The notes below the pieces were generated by a model. It was not told where the DNA came from. It was given only the letters and a program-made list of their open reading frames with translations, and searched no databases. The position numbers were made by a program, and so were the translations under genes. A stretch of DNA of 62,000 nt, from the NCBI RefSeq assembly GCF_000003815.2, contig NC_049980.1, forward strand, positions 15,588,915-15,650,914. Reading direction: 5' to 3'. The DNA comes from Branchiostoma floridae. Its lineage: Eukaryota; Chordata; Leptocardii; Amphioxiformes; Branchiostomatidae. This document shows positions 1 through 12,241 of the stretch, in pieces (the stretch's first letter is position 1; each line of letters starts with the position of its first letter).

Positions 1-3000
1 CTGATTGGTCCGCGGCGCCTGGCTATATGATAATGTATGTTTAAACATAAGGAAAAAAATCCAATACAAATACCTACGAAAAAAAATGTACACCATCTAT
101 GGTACGGTAATGTAACGGTATGGTACTCATATCCAATCAAGCTGCTTTTACTGCAACATTTCTCTGCTCTTCAGTCACTGTGTCATGGAGGAAAATGGTT
201 ATCACAGCAGTCACAAACGAGTCTCTCCACAGCCTTTCATAACTGATGATTGGTCTTCTCTAAAAATAAAAATAAAAAGTCTAACAGCAAGCCCCCTGCA
301 AAGCCCTGGGGCTGGGAAGGTGTGAATCATTTCCAAGACTATGAATAGAATGGGTTACTAACAATCAATATCCTTCGAGGTAAAGGAAAGGATATGAGCA
401 CTTTCATTGGAGCTACTTGACTTTCCACCTGGATGAACAGAGTACATGTATGTTGTATGTCAATATCATCTGGGAGAAACATGTCACATTTTTATCAGAA
501 CTACATGTACAACAATGTATGCTAGAAGCTGTCCAACAAAAGAGTTTGCATGTTAAATGTCTAATTTTTGGTTCTGCAGAAAAAAACATGACTTACAGTG
601 CGACTTAAGTTGAAATAATCCCAATCTACAAAAGTACAATTGCCACAATACAACATATTCTTCCTATGGTCATTCACATTTACATCTACCGAATATCTGC
701 AATGAAAAAGTCCACATTTTTTATTCCTCAGATCAATATTTCATACGCATAGAAGTTCAAGTTCATAGCAATCAATACTTGTAGTCCTTTCAAAGTTAGA
801 CAAATGGCTCTATTACCTTGAGATGAAAGCATCAAAATCATTAATCTACAAAAAGTTAGACGTTAGTGATCGATCCTTCCTGCAAATAAGACATCTGGTG
901 GCGGTACTATTGTTACAACTACAAAACCATGCAGTATATATACAGAAACTCGATTGTATTATTGAAAATCACAGGTGTAATATCATGGATGATGATCCCT
1001 CTTCAACATCACTGAATAACTGCATTCAAACAGCCCACCTTTTATCATCCTGGTGTGAAGCGGAACTCTTGGCTGGGCGGATCCTCCATTAAGATGATAC
1101 CACCATGACCATCCCTTCCACTCATAATCCATACATCACCCAACCAATGTCAATATCTCACTGCCAGAAACACAAGATAAGCATTACCAGGCCATCCTAC
1201 GTCATGTATACACTGATGCTCTATGGCTCCAAATCCTTTTGGGGGGAATAAGTAAATTGAACATGCACCTTACCTAAAAATTCAGGTACACAGAAGAAAT
1301 TTTGAGAGACTCTGACATTCCAAAACAAACTTCATAATCTTTCTAAAAATATCATAAAAAGGCTTAAAAAAAATTTTTCCTGCCACTCTACTAAGTGTAC
1401 ATGTACGAGAAATGTGCAATCCTACAAAAATACTTAGGCACTAAAAATCATCCACAGTCAAAAATTTGGTGCAAAGTCCCAATTTTGGGTGCAAAAAGCA
1501 TTCATGCACCCAATATTTTACGTCCTATTGTACACTGATGTAATCTACGGTACCATCTTGACAACTTTGAAATGTGGGACAGTGTTACGGCTCTAAGTAC
1601 TGATACCGGTATGTAAAATAGCATTTTCAATGCCCATGTTCAGCAGTTCCATGTTTAAACAGAATCAGATATGGTACAAATGCCCATTTGAAACTGGTGC
1701 TACATTCAAAGCTATATACTTTCCATATCAGAGATCTGCCTGGCTTAAAAGTGTCAAACAGTATATCATGCGAGATTCACATGAAAAAGCATAAAAAGCA
1801 CAGACTACCTTTTGTATGGCACGATCTTAGGTTTGATTTATGTATTCTGTGTTTCAACTAAACAAGCTCACCAGTCAATTACATGTGTGCTCAATCCATC
1901 AAGTACACAGGTTTAGAAATAACAAATCTATCTTTCATGTTCAAATGCGTCAGTACCATTTTAAATACTATTATCCTGAATGTCTCATGTAATGTATCTG
2001 TGCCTGGAACAGTCAACTTTCTCCTTCAAGTTCTTGGCTTGGGCAAAGTTGGTCCAAAACTGACATTCCATTCTTAGGTCTTCTCAATGATCAGGCACCT
2101 TCTATATTGTCTATATTTAAGTTAACTACTAGTCTAAAGTTCTATCATTTACCTACAGTTCACCACTTCAAACTTTTTAGTTTCAATTTCAGACGACTTT
2201 ACACTAGGGTAGCAGAAGGCAGGTAAGGATGACATCTGTTCTCAATCAGTCTGTTTGGTGCTTGAATGGATGAGTAAGCAAATCCTTCTGCCTAGAGTCA
2301 TGAACTTGGAATCTCAAGAGAAAAACACTACAGACCCTTCCATGAAACATCCTACAGAGGTCAAACCCTTCCATAGTACCTCTAAGACCCTTCAAAGGTA
2401 CCCCTTACAGAGGTGATGACCTGATGACACATGGAAGATGTTTGTGTTTCCAAACTACAGTATTCAAAGTTTCAAGCATTTCTCCCTGGCTATACAATCT
2501 ACATTTTCTATTCCAACGTGGGGGTTTTAGAACACAATTTCAGAGCTGAACTTCCTGTGCAATTGTTGAGTTGAAGATGCACTTGACCTCATCAATCAAT
2601 ACAGACACCACAACTTTGTTACCAGAAGGAAGTAGTCTAAAATCAAATTTCCAAGGTTTAAAGTTCACTATCAAATTGACTTATTTGGAGACATATTACA
2701 ATGTCATTGTCCAGGCTAACTAAGGATATATACCCAATCTGGGACGTCAAGACAAAGATTGGTCTGTACAGCCATGTGAGAGTCTTCTGAGGACAACCTT
2801 CCTACTGATATTCTCAAGCACAGAAATAGCCACCACCACCATCATCATCATCATCACAATACAGTCATCAATTCAACTTCCTTATCTTTTTAAAAATGTA
2901 TCATCTTTAGGAATAGAAGTTACAATTTTGACATATTGCTCTGAAAATGCTTAAAATGCATGGTACTTGAACAAAATGGAATCAATCTATTTTCATTTTT

Positions 3001-3196
3001 CAGGACAGACGCCGATTTCTCATTGTCCTCTGTATCAAGAAGGTTCTTTTCTATATCAATAGACTCTCCTGTGGTGGCGCCAATGTGTAAGACACTTTGT
3101 TAGCCCTCCTCTCAAAGGACAGATTTGATTCAAAGTTTATTTATAACACAAGAATTCAACTGAAAATCAATTGCCTTTGGCTATGGTTAGAACTTA

Positions 3197-4610
3197 GGCC
3201 CAGTTTACATTGGAAACGGTATACCGTCATGTGACGCTTCGCTACGGTGACGGTTTGTCTTTAGACACACAGGCGAAAGCGTAGCAGGCCGCCCGTGGAG
3301 CAGGGTACTAAGGCCCACTTCAAACAGACAACAATTATATAGTTGTGCGACTGTTATTGACTATTCGTTGTGGGCAACGGTTGTCTTTAGACATGCGTTC
3401 AGAGTATTGCGGGACACCCGCGGCGCAGGACTCCACTGCGGTGCGTGCGTGACCCACAGTGACCTCTTGCTTGCAAATTAAAAATGGCGGGAGAATTCTT
3501 CATTTTCTTCATGCAGCAGATTATTATTCTTTTGCTTGCAAACAAACATTGTCCCCAACAAAGAATGACACAGAGACGGGAAAATCTGGAATTAAACCCG
3601 GCGTTCGTGGCCGCCGGTGGTATTACAGATTACTACTAGTATCATGAAGGATGTAGCCACTGGTGGCTGGGTATTGCGCTGGAACAGGCAGTTTTTGATG
3701 ACAAAAATACGTTTCCATTACTGACGGAATATTTACGGAGAAAAATGCCCTTTCAAATAGAAAAAAACATGCTGCAGGCTTATTAGCATATGATCCAGTC
3801 CCGTCGCCGGCGACGATTTTTCTTTAGACATGTGAGGAATAGTCGCGGACCCCCCGCTGAAGGGTCGCGCGACTGGGTCCGAGGTGGTCGCACGATGATT
3901 CCATAAAAACCCTCGCACGACCATTTTGATCCTCTTTAGACAGTCTAAAAATATCGTCGCCGGCGACGTTGTCGACAACAACACTCGCACGACTATGAAA
4001 GTGTTGTCTGTCTAAAGTCGGCCTCATATTGCACGCGAATCGAAATGGCGCATTTTTTTGCCTTGCAACAGTTTATACTTGAATACTGTTTATGTTTTTA
4101 ATGTTTATTACCCACATTTTCTTTCGTATGAGATGCAACATAGAGAATGGGGCACATGTACAGGACAGACAGGCGATACCCAGGCATGGAACTCGGCTAC
4201 CGTCCTCGCTGCACTGGTACATGGTAGCGCAAGCCGGGCACGTTGATAGGGTCATAGGAGAACACCAAAGAAGCAGTCACTGGTGGCAGGCCATTCCTCT
4301 TGGAACGTTCGACGAAATCAATTTCTCAAACGATCAGAATAAGGAAAAACATGTGTCCATTTCTACGGGCTTGTTAGCATATCATTAGCATATGATCCAC
4401 AACCTCCTATTAGTATTACCGTCACTGGTGACGTTTTTTTCCTTAGACACGAGAGAAACCGTCATGGGCCCCCTTCTGAACCGACCCAGGACCAGGTCCG
4501 GAGGTGGCTCAGGTCAGTTTGCGGAAATACCGTCATACGCCCCTTATTTCCTCTTTAGACTGGTGGCGGTTAAGCGTCATTTGACGGTTGTTTTGTGTCT
4601 AAACCGGGCC
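3197..4610. mobile_element. 1.4-kb TTA-flanked inverted-repeat element (PIF/Harbinger-like, non-autonomous)
   Basis: The ends read GGCCCAGTTTACA and, reversed, GGCCCGGTTTAGACA, both continuing into a shared CCGTCA..TGACGCTT block. The element is bounded by TTA at 3194-3196 and 4611-4613. A TTA/TAA duplication with GGCC termini is typical of PIF/Harbinger MITEs. No transposase ORF is present. Confidence 0.7.
3312..4023. mobile_element. Second, related inverted-repeat element nested inside the first
   Basis: The ends GGCCCACTTCAAACAGACAAC and GGCCGACTTTAGACAGACAAC face each other inside the outer element, with inner GTTGTGCGACTG and GTCGTGCGAGTG arms. TAA precedes the left end; the right flank is TCA. 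TTTAGAC recurs several times within, so further rearrangement is likely. Confidence 0.55.
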
Positions 4611-5481
4611 TTAGAATCAGTTAGAACTTAGAATGCTAACAGGATCTCTTGTTGACAAACCATGCAGTTCCATGCCTGATGATTTCAGGAAGACACTGTG
4701 TGCTCAGTAGAGGGAATTCCCTTGCTAATGCTCAGTCACGCAGTACATAAACACTACATCTTGCAAACAGCTTCAGTAAACACAAGTGTTTACTTACTCA
4801 GTTGTCCCTATGATAATCAACCTGGTGCCAGTATACACTGGTCATTTCACATACAACCTTTTATCAATTAGCTGTGTACAAAACTGTTGTAACATTGTTC
4901 CATCTTTTGTCAGGGTAACATCTTGTTTCCCATCACAGCAGATCATCTGTGCATCAAAGCCTTCTGAAACATTTTGATTTTGACTTTCTTTCACAAATGG
5001 GGAATTCTGGCTATTTAAGCAAACTTATTAAGTTATTTAGAATTTGACTGAGATTTGCTATAGGAAAGTGAAAACCTGGTTTTCTAAGCATTTATCCTCT
5101 GTCCAGCAAGCTGTCATTAGTATGTATTTGATTCATACATCACAAATGTCGAGCAATAAAGTTCTTCATCACATCCAGGACTTCCAATGACTAGGCCATT
5201 GGTTTGTTTGTTAAGCAGTTACAAGGGTTAGCCAAAGGAAGAATAATAATAAATCCATTAAATTTTACAAGGTGTAATTTACTATAAATTGGCTCGGATT
5301 GGTCCTAAAAGTTTATTTCTTTTCTCATACTATAATCTACCCACAAGACATGGACATGACCATGTACATGTACATTGCATGCTTGTGTTATCATGCCGGC
5401 CACAAACGCTGTTGAAACATGACGCAATAAACTAAGAGATAAGAAGGCAATAACCAAGATGAACAAGAGGTGAGGATAAAA

Positions 5482-5644
5482 TACTATAAATGCAGAAACT
5501 TTTGTGGTGGTTTAATGTTTTCCATGGCAGTAAGAGACTACAGTGCATGGTGCTACTCGAACTTAAAACCACAGCGAAAAGTTGTTTTTCCCACTACCGC
5601 GGAATCAAATCCCCGCGAACTTAAATACATTTACACTTACAGTA
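5482..5644. mobile_element. Small TACTGTAAATGCA-type MITE, copy 1
   Basis: It begins TACTATAAATGCAGAAAC and ends ACATTTACACTTACAGTA. It shares GGTGGTTTAATG, AAGAGACTACAGTGCA and GAACTTAAAACCAC with the copy at 12091. Confidence 0.65.
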
Positions 5645-6408
5645 CCATTTCTATTTACAAGTAGAGTTACTGCAACATTCATTATACAAGGAGGCCACAG
5701 AGACGGTCCACAGCCAGTAATCTCCTAGGGAATCCCAAAATAAATAGATCACTGTTGAACAAATGCCCCTTGGATTTTAGCTGTACGCTACACAACAAGG
5801 AAAAGTCTTAAACCAGACCAACGTCACCAAGGATGTACATGTGGATGTGCATGTACAGGGGACATTGCCAAAGGTCTGCTTAGAATCATCAGCTATTCTG
5901 ACCATCTTCCAACTGTTCCCACAACTTGGTACACTTCAATTAATCAATACTGACTCGTTATTGGCACTGGAATTTGCTGACAGAAAAATAGATATCTTCC
6001 AGTAGGTGGCTAGGTGCCTGCATTTAGCTTCCAGGCAGTATCCTATACCCTGCTCAAGGTTGTAACCACATACACAAACTGTCACTTCAGAATGTTTTTG
6101 TAAGCTCAATTCCTTCAAGATAAGCATGCCTATCCCAGTAACCTCACCATCTTCAAGGGCCAGGACCTGGCAGAACACATGTCTACCTTAAAATTAGATA
6201 AGGGTAAGAAATTCTACACTGCTGTAGGAAGGGGACAGAAGTCTTTTCCAAATCACAACTTCCTGTCTCCCTGCAAGGAACATCTGGCATACCTAAACAG
6301 CCAAGTAGATTTCTTGAACTTCACAGCAAGACTTGATGGAAAAGACAGTAAACACACAAACAAACAATGGTATCCAGTTGGAGGAAAGGCTATCGACTGT
6401 CTGATCAC

Positions 6409-6452
6409 TTAATTTCATTGGAGAAATCATTCATTGGAGAAATCATTCATTG
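6409..6452. repeat. Short tandem repeat, about 17-bp unit
   Basis: TTCATTGGAGAAATCA is repeated twice and followed by a partial third copy (TTCATTGG). Confidence 0.7.
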
Positions 6453-8628
6453 GTCCATGATTAGAGAAATTGTTATGTGTATGAAAAAAAAATAGATGTC
6501 CATTGCTGAAAAAGACAAAATAATTATATCTTAATTAAAAAAACATTCTTTTTCTAGTGATATGTAACCTGAATGAAGTATCATGTTGCATTGAAGATAT
6601 TATATCATACTGGCAAATGTTATATTTTCTATTTTTTGTGTTAGTGTATTGTTGAATTTGTTCTGTATTTCAAAAACAAGGTAAAAACATAAAAAAATTG
6701 GCAACAGAATTAATACTGTCTCAACAATCAACTTAAGTTCTTATTACACATGGTAGGTACAACAGTTTAGATTTTACTCTACAATGGCCACCAAACATTA
6801 GTCTCCTGATACTCTACACATATTTAACAACTGGCCTTAAGTCCCTCTATTTTGTCATCTTCTGATAATGGTCTCTCAGATGGAGCACAAAAATTAACTG
6901 CACGGAACAAGCAAATCAGGGCCCAAATGTCCTGCAGATTTAAACACATCTAGGCAATGACTGTAGCATGGAAAGTGTAATGTGCAACAGTCTAGGAAGG
7001 GCTTGGTGTGATGTCACCCCACCTGCATCTCAATGAGGGAACTTCTCCTTATCAATGACACACAAGATATTGGTTACATTCCATCCCAAACACATTATAC
7101 TGAATCTGACCCAACCATCATTAGCTAAATCAGAGAAAAACAGACAAGCCTGATGAGCACTTGACAAATAGATATATCAAAACAGACAGGTCCCAAGAAA
7201 ACCTGTTTCACTCTCCATGGCACATTGATCTGTGATAAACATCGTAAATCGATCCACCTACGGCCTCACTTGATAGGAGGAATGTTGGAGATCAACAAAT
7301 TTGTGGGAGGAGGAAATGTGGGGCAGCAAGCAAAAATCACTGGGATCAATCAAGGAAGGGTGTAAGCACCATGCAAAAAGGTCAGTGGGATCCATCTGGA
7401 AAGTTCCGACTGGATTTGAGAGGCGAGGAAAATTTGTGAGGCCTGTTGGCGGCGTTTCTTACCCTGGGGCAAGGAATATCCAGTTTCACTTTCAGGCTGA
7501 CAAGAATCAGGGGCCAGACGGCACGCAGACTGCTCAGCTAACGGTCCCGAACTAGTACAAACACAACTCGCCTGTCATAACATGTACCGGGATCAGGGTA
7601 TGAATGACTACAAGATACTGCCTTACCGAAAAGATTTCAGAGGAATTCCTACTAAAAACGCTTGTTTTTACGAGCTGGATTTAGACTGGAGATAAGGTTT
7701 GCCGTTAGCTAACGTTACCCAAGACAACCTGTGAGCGAGTTCCTATCAAATCAGAATTCTAGCGGTCGGTGGGCATCAAAGCCATGGGAACTGGTTAGAT
7801 CTAAGGTTATAGTTTCTAATTTGTAGTTCGACATGTGGGCAGACCGTGGTATGATGTTTTCCTGAAAAGTCACACTCGCACAAGATAGGGGTTCAGTCCC
7901 TCACGGAGCAGGTCACCTTTAAATCCCGCGGGGGTCCTTTTAACCCGACCGGTCCCCTGTTAGTACTCCCGTTTTTCCACCGACTAACGCCGGAATGAAG
8001 GCAAACCAGACAGGGATAAATGACCGACATTTGTAAAGCTGTCGATGTGAGGGGCCCGCTAAACGCAGGTCTGTCCCGTGTGCTCGGGAATGATACTACA
8101 GATAGCTCAAGCTCGTTTGTCAGTGATCCGCGAAGTACCGAAGAACGCCCTTCATTCAGCTCGTGTTTACCCAATAATTGTAGTCGGCGACCCTGTTTTG
8201 TTACTCCCCGACCTTCACGGCCAGCCTGCAACTGTGTCTGAGATCCTCGCAGATTGTAAAAACAGCTGTAAATTAAACCAGCCCGAGAACTGTAGACGAT
8301 TTGCTTACTCTTGAGACTAAACTCGCCCTCCTCGCCCCACATACACACCATCTTTCCAGCGCCTCGTAACATAAACACTTGCACAAAAATAGCCCGATCG
8401 CGCCCATAAAACAGCTTTATCCCAGTACGTGCGAATGAGATAATTGTACGACCTTACTTTATCTGACAACTGACAGCATACACTGTAAAAACGGCCATGA
8501 GTTGCCGCCGTGGATCGGGCCGCTACAGGCCGGGCTCCTGCCATGCCCTTCCCGGTAAACGTACTCCAGCTGCGGGACGTGACGGCACCTCCCACCACCG
8601 TGACCGCGACTCACTCCACCCCGCTTAC

Positions 8629-8710
8629 CTGCCAAGCTCTCCCCGCAAAGAAACACCACCAGCGCCAAAAACATCCAACAGGAGACGACACCGGATCGCC
8701 AAGCCTCCAT
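8629..8710 (-). CDS. First coding exon of a secreted or endomembrane protein (signal peptide), gene otherwise unseen
   Basis: The ATG at 8710-8708 has a strong start context (A at -3, G at +4) and opens an 82-nt exon that ends at a canonical donor, GGCAG then GTAAGC, in phase 1. The 27 complete residues form a classic signal peptide: a polar start MEAWRSGVVSCW, a hydrophobic core MFLALVVFLC, then GESLA with a likely cleavage site at the exon junction. The exon lies in a CpG-rich patch (about 7900-8880), and two E-box palindromes lie 120-170 bp upstream, as expected for a promoter. No convincing second exon was recognised in 1-8628, so the product is unknown. A lysosomal or secretory role is inference from the signal peptide plus the CLEAR-like sites. 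The reading frame stays open for a while past the donor, so an unspliced short ORF cannot be excluded. Confidence 0.5.
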
Positions 8711-8829
8711 CGTAGAAAATCCTTGGTCGCTTTTGTAGTAAATCCGCAGTTTTAGAATAGGATTCCTCCCGTCATTGCCGCACAGACTCCAGAAGTATTT
8801 TCGGAGATCGGCGCCATGCGTACTGTTGG

Positions 8830-8880
8830 GTCACGTGACGTAAAGTTTTCTTTTGGAAACTGAGTACTTCGTCACGTGAC
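8830..8880 (-). promoter_or_regulatory. Two perfect GTCACGTGAC E-box palindromes (CLEAR/USF-type) upstream of the signal-peptide exon
   Basis: GTCACGTGAC occurs exactly at 8830-8839 and again at 8871-8880, 41 bp apart. This 10-bp word matches the consensus bound by bHLH-zip factors of the MITF/TFE and USF families; in vertebrates the CLEAR element is found at lysosomal and autophagy genes. Both sites lie upstream of the minus-strand start codon at 8710. Binding by any particular factor is inference. Confidence 0.6.
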
Positions 8881-9101
8881 TACTTAGGCAAACAGGTCAG
8901 CCAACATTGGTAAAAACAACCCACATTGGTGAAAACATGACTTTTTTGGTCAAACAACTGATTTTTAGTAGTTGAGCTTTAACGTTACTTACATTTTAAT
9001 CTAAGAAGCTGTCAAAATGAATAACACAGTATGAGAAATTCTCGTCTTTCTCCATTTGTCATTTTGGTATTAAAGGGGAACTCTTTCCTAGTTCTAACCA
9101 T

Positions 9102-9156
9102 GGACGTTATATGAGATCAAGGAGGTTAAAAAACACCTTGATGAGATATAACGTCC
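9102..9156. repeat. Foldback hairpin of the AAGGAGGTTA family, copy 1
   Basis: GGACGTTATATGAGATCAAG and its near-complement CTTGATGAGATATAACGTCC flank the core GGAGGTTAAAAAACACC. Confidence 0.7.
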
Positions 9157-9613
9157 TTGTTCTAACAACAACTGATTTCCAAAGCAGAGTGGTCTAAAAT
9201 TACCTTTATTTGCAATGAATGGGAAACATTTCTGTCTTCAGGACCAATCCAAGCTGTACAATAATTTACATGGTTTAAATCACTTAGAACGTTACATATC
9301 AAGTAACGTTTGTACCCTTTACAAACTTGCCTAACTTCTATCTAACGTTACATTGCCAGAAACCATAGATTTGATACTTTTGGGCATATGCAACACTTAG
9401 TCATGTATTTTCATGAGGCACTTAAAGCTTAGACTTATTAAGCCTTGTATTCCAACTTACTCCATAATATATTGAATAAGAGTAATGCACAAATCCATTT
9501 TAACGATAAAGCCTCATATTTCCAGCAAAAGTAATTGTACAGGTAATATGCATTTTTATATCAATTGTGTAAGAGTCCATGCAATACTTTATGATCTGTG
9601 TTTTATGACTCAC

Positions 9614-9704
9614 CTTGCAATAAACCATTCATCATGATCATCATAAGCAGCCCAGCACCAGGATCAATAACACACAAGCTGCTGTGGAGATCACCCTGCA
9701 TCCT
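9614..9704 (-). other. Orphan exon-like segment
   Basis: A 91-nt stretch between a good acceptor (CATTCTTCCCCAG) and donor (GTGAGTC) is open as RMQGDLHSSLCVIDPGAGLL onward and ends in phase 1. No partner exon or family was recognised. It could be an exon of an unseen transcript or chance. Confidence 0.2.
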
Positions 9705-11520
9705 CTGGGGAAGAATGACACCTTTAATTCACAGATCCCTTGTTTGTTTCTGTTCTTCCATCTCCTAAAATGTGATGAATCTTTCAGTTAAAGTTTTGGG
9801 ACATTCCTTCTTTTTCATTTCATAGAGTCCTCCATCTCTTGGAACTTTTATGATGAGGGCATCTGAAACACATAGATTTTAGAATAGGCCATGAAATGGC
9901 TCTCTTCTTGGCTCCATTCCCCAGACTCTCTTTGACAAATGCATCAAACTTGATAAACTACAAATGTACTAGTACATAAATTTTTCCAGGGAATCTTTTG
10001 GAAAAGAAGTCATGGCTGTGTCCAAAGTACACCATGAAAAGTGTAACATGGCAGGGAAAAAAAAGAAGAACCAGATAACAGCTGACATCCATCACAGACC
10101 TGTTACTTTTGCCTGATCTTCAGGGAATCATCAAGGCAAAATTCCAACTGGTGTTGTGTTTTCAACACGAGCTAAATGACATCCTGACTGAGAGATGAAA
10201 GAGGTCAAGGGCCTATATCTGATTTTTCGCAGGGGACATCTGGGATGAGATGGATTGAGTTCCTGAATTTTCCGTCTATTAACGAAGGAGGTTGGTCTAA
10301 CATGGTGAAGAATATTAAATGCGGCCAATATAAACTGTCAAATTACTACCCTTCTTAAGGAAGAAGACTTGGCAGTAGTAGTCTGAGTGTCATCCTAGTC
10401 TCCCATACTCTCCCCTAAAGACATTCAGACTTGGTCAGTAGTTCAGGTCAGTATCGATCCTGGGTGCCAGCCGTTTTAGCTATAGTACGCTCACTCTAGC
10501 GATGGTCAGTCTTGTGACAAAGCATACTGAACCTAAAAAGGCTGTCACCAAGGCAAGAGGGTCAGACATAAATTTGTTGATCCAAAGCATATGCTTTAAA
10601 GGATATTTCAACAGCAAAACCATCATCAGATGAAAGTCAAATGTACAGTTTATTTCAGAGTCGGAGCGTTGATACCCTGGAGCAAAGGGGTTCAGAAAGC
10701 AGCATCAGCCAAAAAAGTTGACCATGCAGAATACCTGTCAACATGTACAAAAGTTGCTTTTAACACTAATCCTCCTTGTCAGTAAGACGACCTGTAAACA
10801 ATTGACTGAATTGACAAAATCAGCATAGGAATCTGTACAGTAACATTAGCTGCCTAAGCAATGGTCTGTTCTGCCTTCCACATCACTATTTGTTGTAGGT
10901 TGTCAGGCAGTCTTGCTCTACTTTGAAATTCTTGTCAGTCCTGTGTATTGTGACCTGGTTGAACTGTGTGGGTGGATGTAACATTAGGTGGGGGTTGGCT
11001 GGGCTTTATTCAGCATATAGTTACCATGAGTACAAACTTGGGCAGTTTGTCAGTCAGTCAGTGACAGAAATACAAAATGTATTTAAATCATAAAATGATC
11101 ACAAAAGTACAACCATCTACATTTGATTAATCATCTCTGGACCAACTATAATATCTAAAGCATATTTTGATTGGACCTTGTAGGGCCGCAACTTGAATCC
11201 TAACTTGGATTCGCGTTATTAAGGTATCACCCCACCACTGGCTGATGGTCTTGTAAAGGATGGGTCTATGAAGATGTCACTTATAACTAGGACCAAAATC
11301 CTATATTGTCTTACAACCAGCACTCTTTTCTATAACCATGGACGTTTAAGATCCGTCGTATTAGAAGACCATTGCAAAGATGTCATTCACTCCTATCAGC
11401 TCTGGATAGACTGCATAAGCTTATTAACCTACAAAATATGTTAGTCTCCAACATTTCATAAACTACATGTAAGTGCATTCAAATATACATTTGTATATAT
11501 AAAAAGATATTTATAGCCGT

Positions 11521-11598
11521 GGTACCATTCAATTTCTACCAGGGCTCATTGCACTCGCTGTCTTAGAAACGAGTGCAAGGCAGAAATCGGATGGTACC
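11521..11598. repeat. Perfectly nested hairpin
   Basis: GGTACCATTCAATTTCT pairs with AGAAATCGGATGGTACC, and an inner stem GCACTCG pairs with CGAGTGC around a 12-nt loop. Confidence 0.65.
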
Positions 11599-12090
11599 TT
11601 TTGGTGGGATCTTTTTCTTGGAGGGTGTCAAAATAGGATCTGATGTTTATGTACCCCCCAGTTCAGCCTCAGGAAAGCCCCACCAAGTCTAACATATTGC
11701 ACAGATATGCCTCCATTTGTCCCCTGCTAATTTCCCATTAAAATCACCATTGTATGCAATACAAATATCATGTAAGGTTGACAGAAGATGTATTGGTACA
11801 TAATTGGCTGGATTAAGGGTAATTCTCTGTGGCTGATTAAATTCCAATACAGCACCTGTCATCCAACCATTCAGCACCCTGGAGTGCAAAGGGATCAGCT
11901 TCCCCAGGAAAAGTGGAATTACATTATCGTCAATAATGGTTTCTAGATTGCTATTTACCACTATTTGCTGACACCTCTCTTTAGGCCAAACCAATTTAAG
12001 TTGTTGCTTCTCCGAAAAAAATAATTGGGCAGGTGGGTAAAAAAAAAAAAAGTTTTTGCAAAAAGTCAGGGGGTGGAGAGATCTAGGGGC

Positions 12091-12241
12091 TACTGTAAAT
12101 GCAGAAACTTTCGCGGTGGTTTAATGTTCGCGGATTTTGCGGTTACCGAACTTAAAACCACCGCTAACATTTTTCCATGGCAATAAGAGACTACAGTGCA
12201 CGGTGCTACCACGCCCCGAGAACTTAAATGCATTTACAGTA
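12091..12241. mobile_element. Small TACTGTAAATGCA-type MITE, copy 2
   Basis: A 151-bp element with exact 13-bp terminal inverted repeats, TACTGTAAATGCA and TGCATTTACAGTA. Internal inverted GCGGTGGTTTAATGTTCGCG is characteristic. There is no ORF. Confidence 0.75.

Larger units (their letters stand above)
1..8628. other. Non-coding stretch, probably intron 1 of the 8629-8710 gene or intergenic
   Basis: It holds the nested element (3197-4610), the MITE at 5482, a CAT-rich run near 2830-2856 and a CpG-rich end from about 7900. Short minus-strand frames bounded by splice-like words (for example 592-620, 1275-1315, 7619-7640) exist, but none matches a family and their phases do not build a protein. 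No gene is called. Confidence 0.5.

Noticed and set aside
3004-3093. Plus-strand last-exon look-alike after a good acceptor (28 codons to TAA)
   Set aside because: No upstream plus-strand exons or family; an open frame of this length after an AG is common by chance.
7880-7905. GGGTTCAGTCCC resembling a tRNA T-loop
   Set aside because: No matching acceptor, D-arm or anticodon arm around it.
7893-8384. 163-codon minus-strand frame near the CpG-rich patch
   Set aside because: High GC lowers stop frequency here; the composition is not domain-like and it lies after the donor of the signal-peptide exon.
11689-11994. 101-codon minus-strand frame with protein-like text
   Set aside because: No family recognised, no splice or promoter context; several ORFs of this length are expected by chance.
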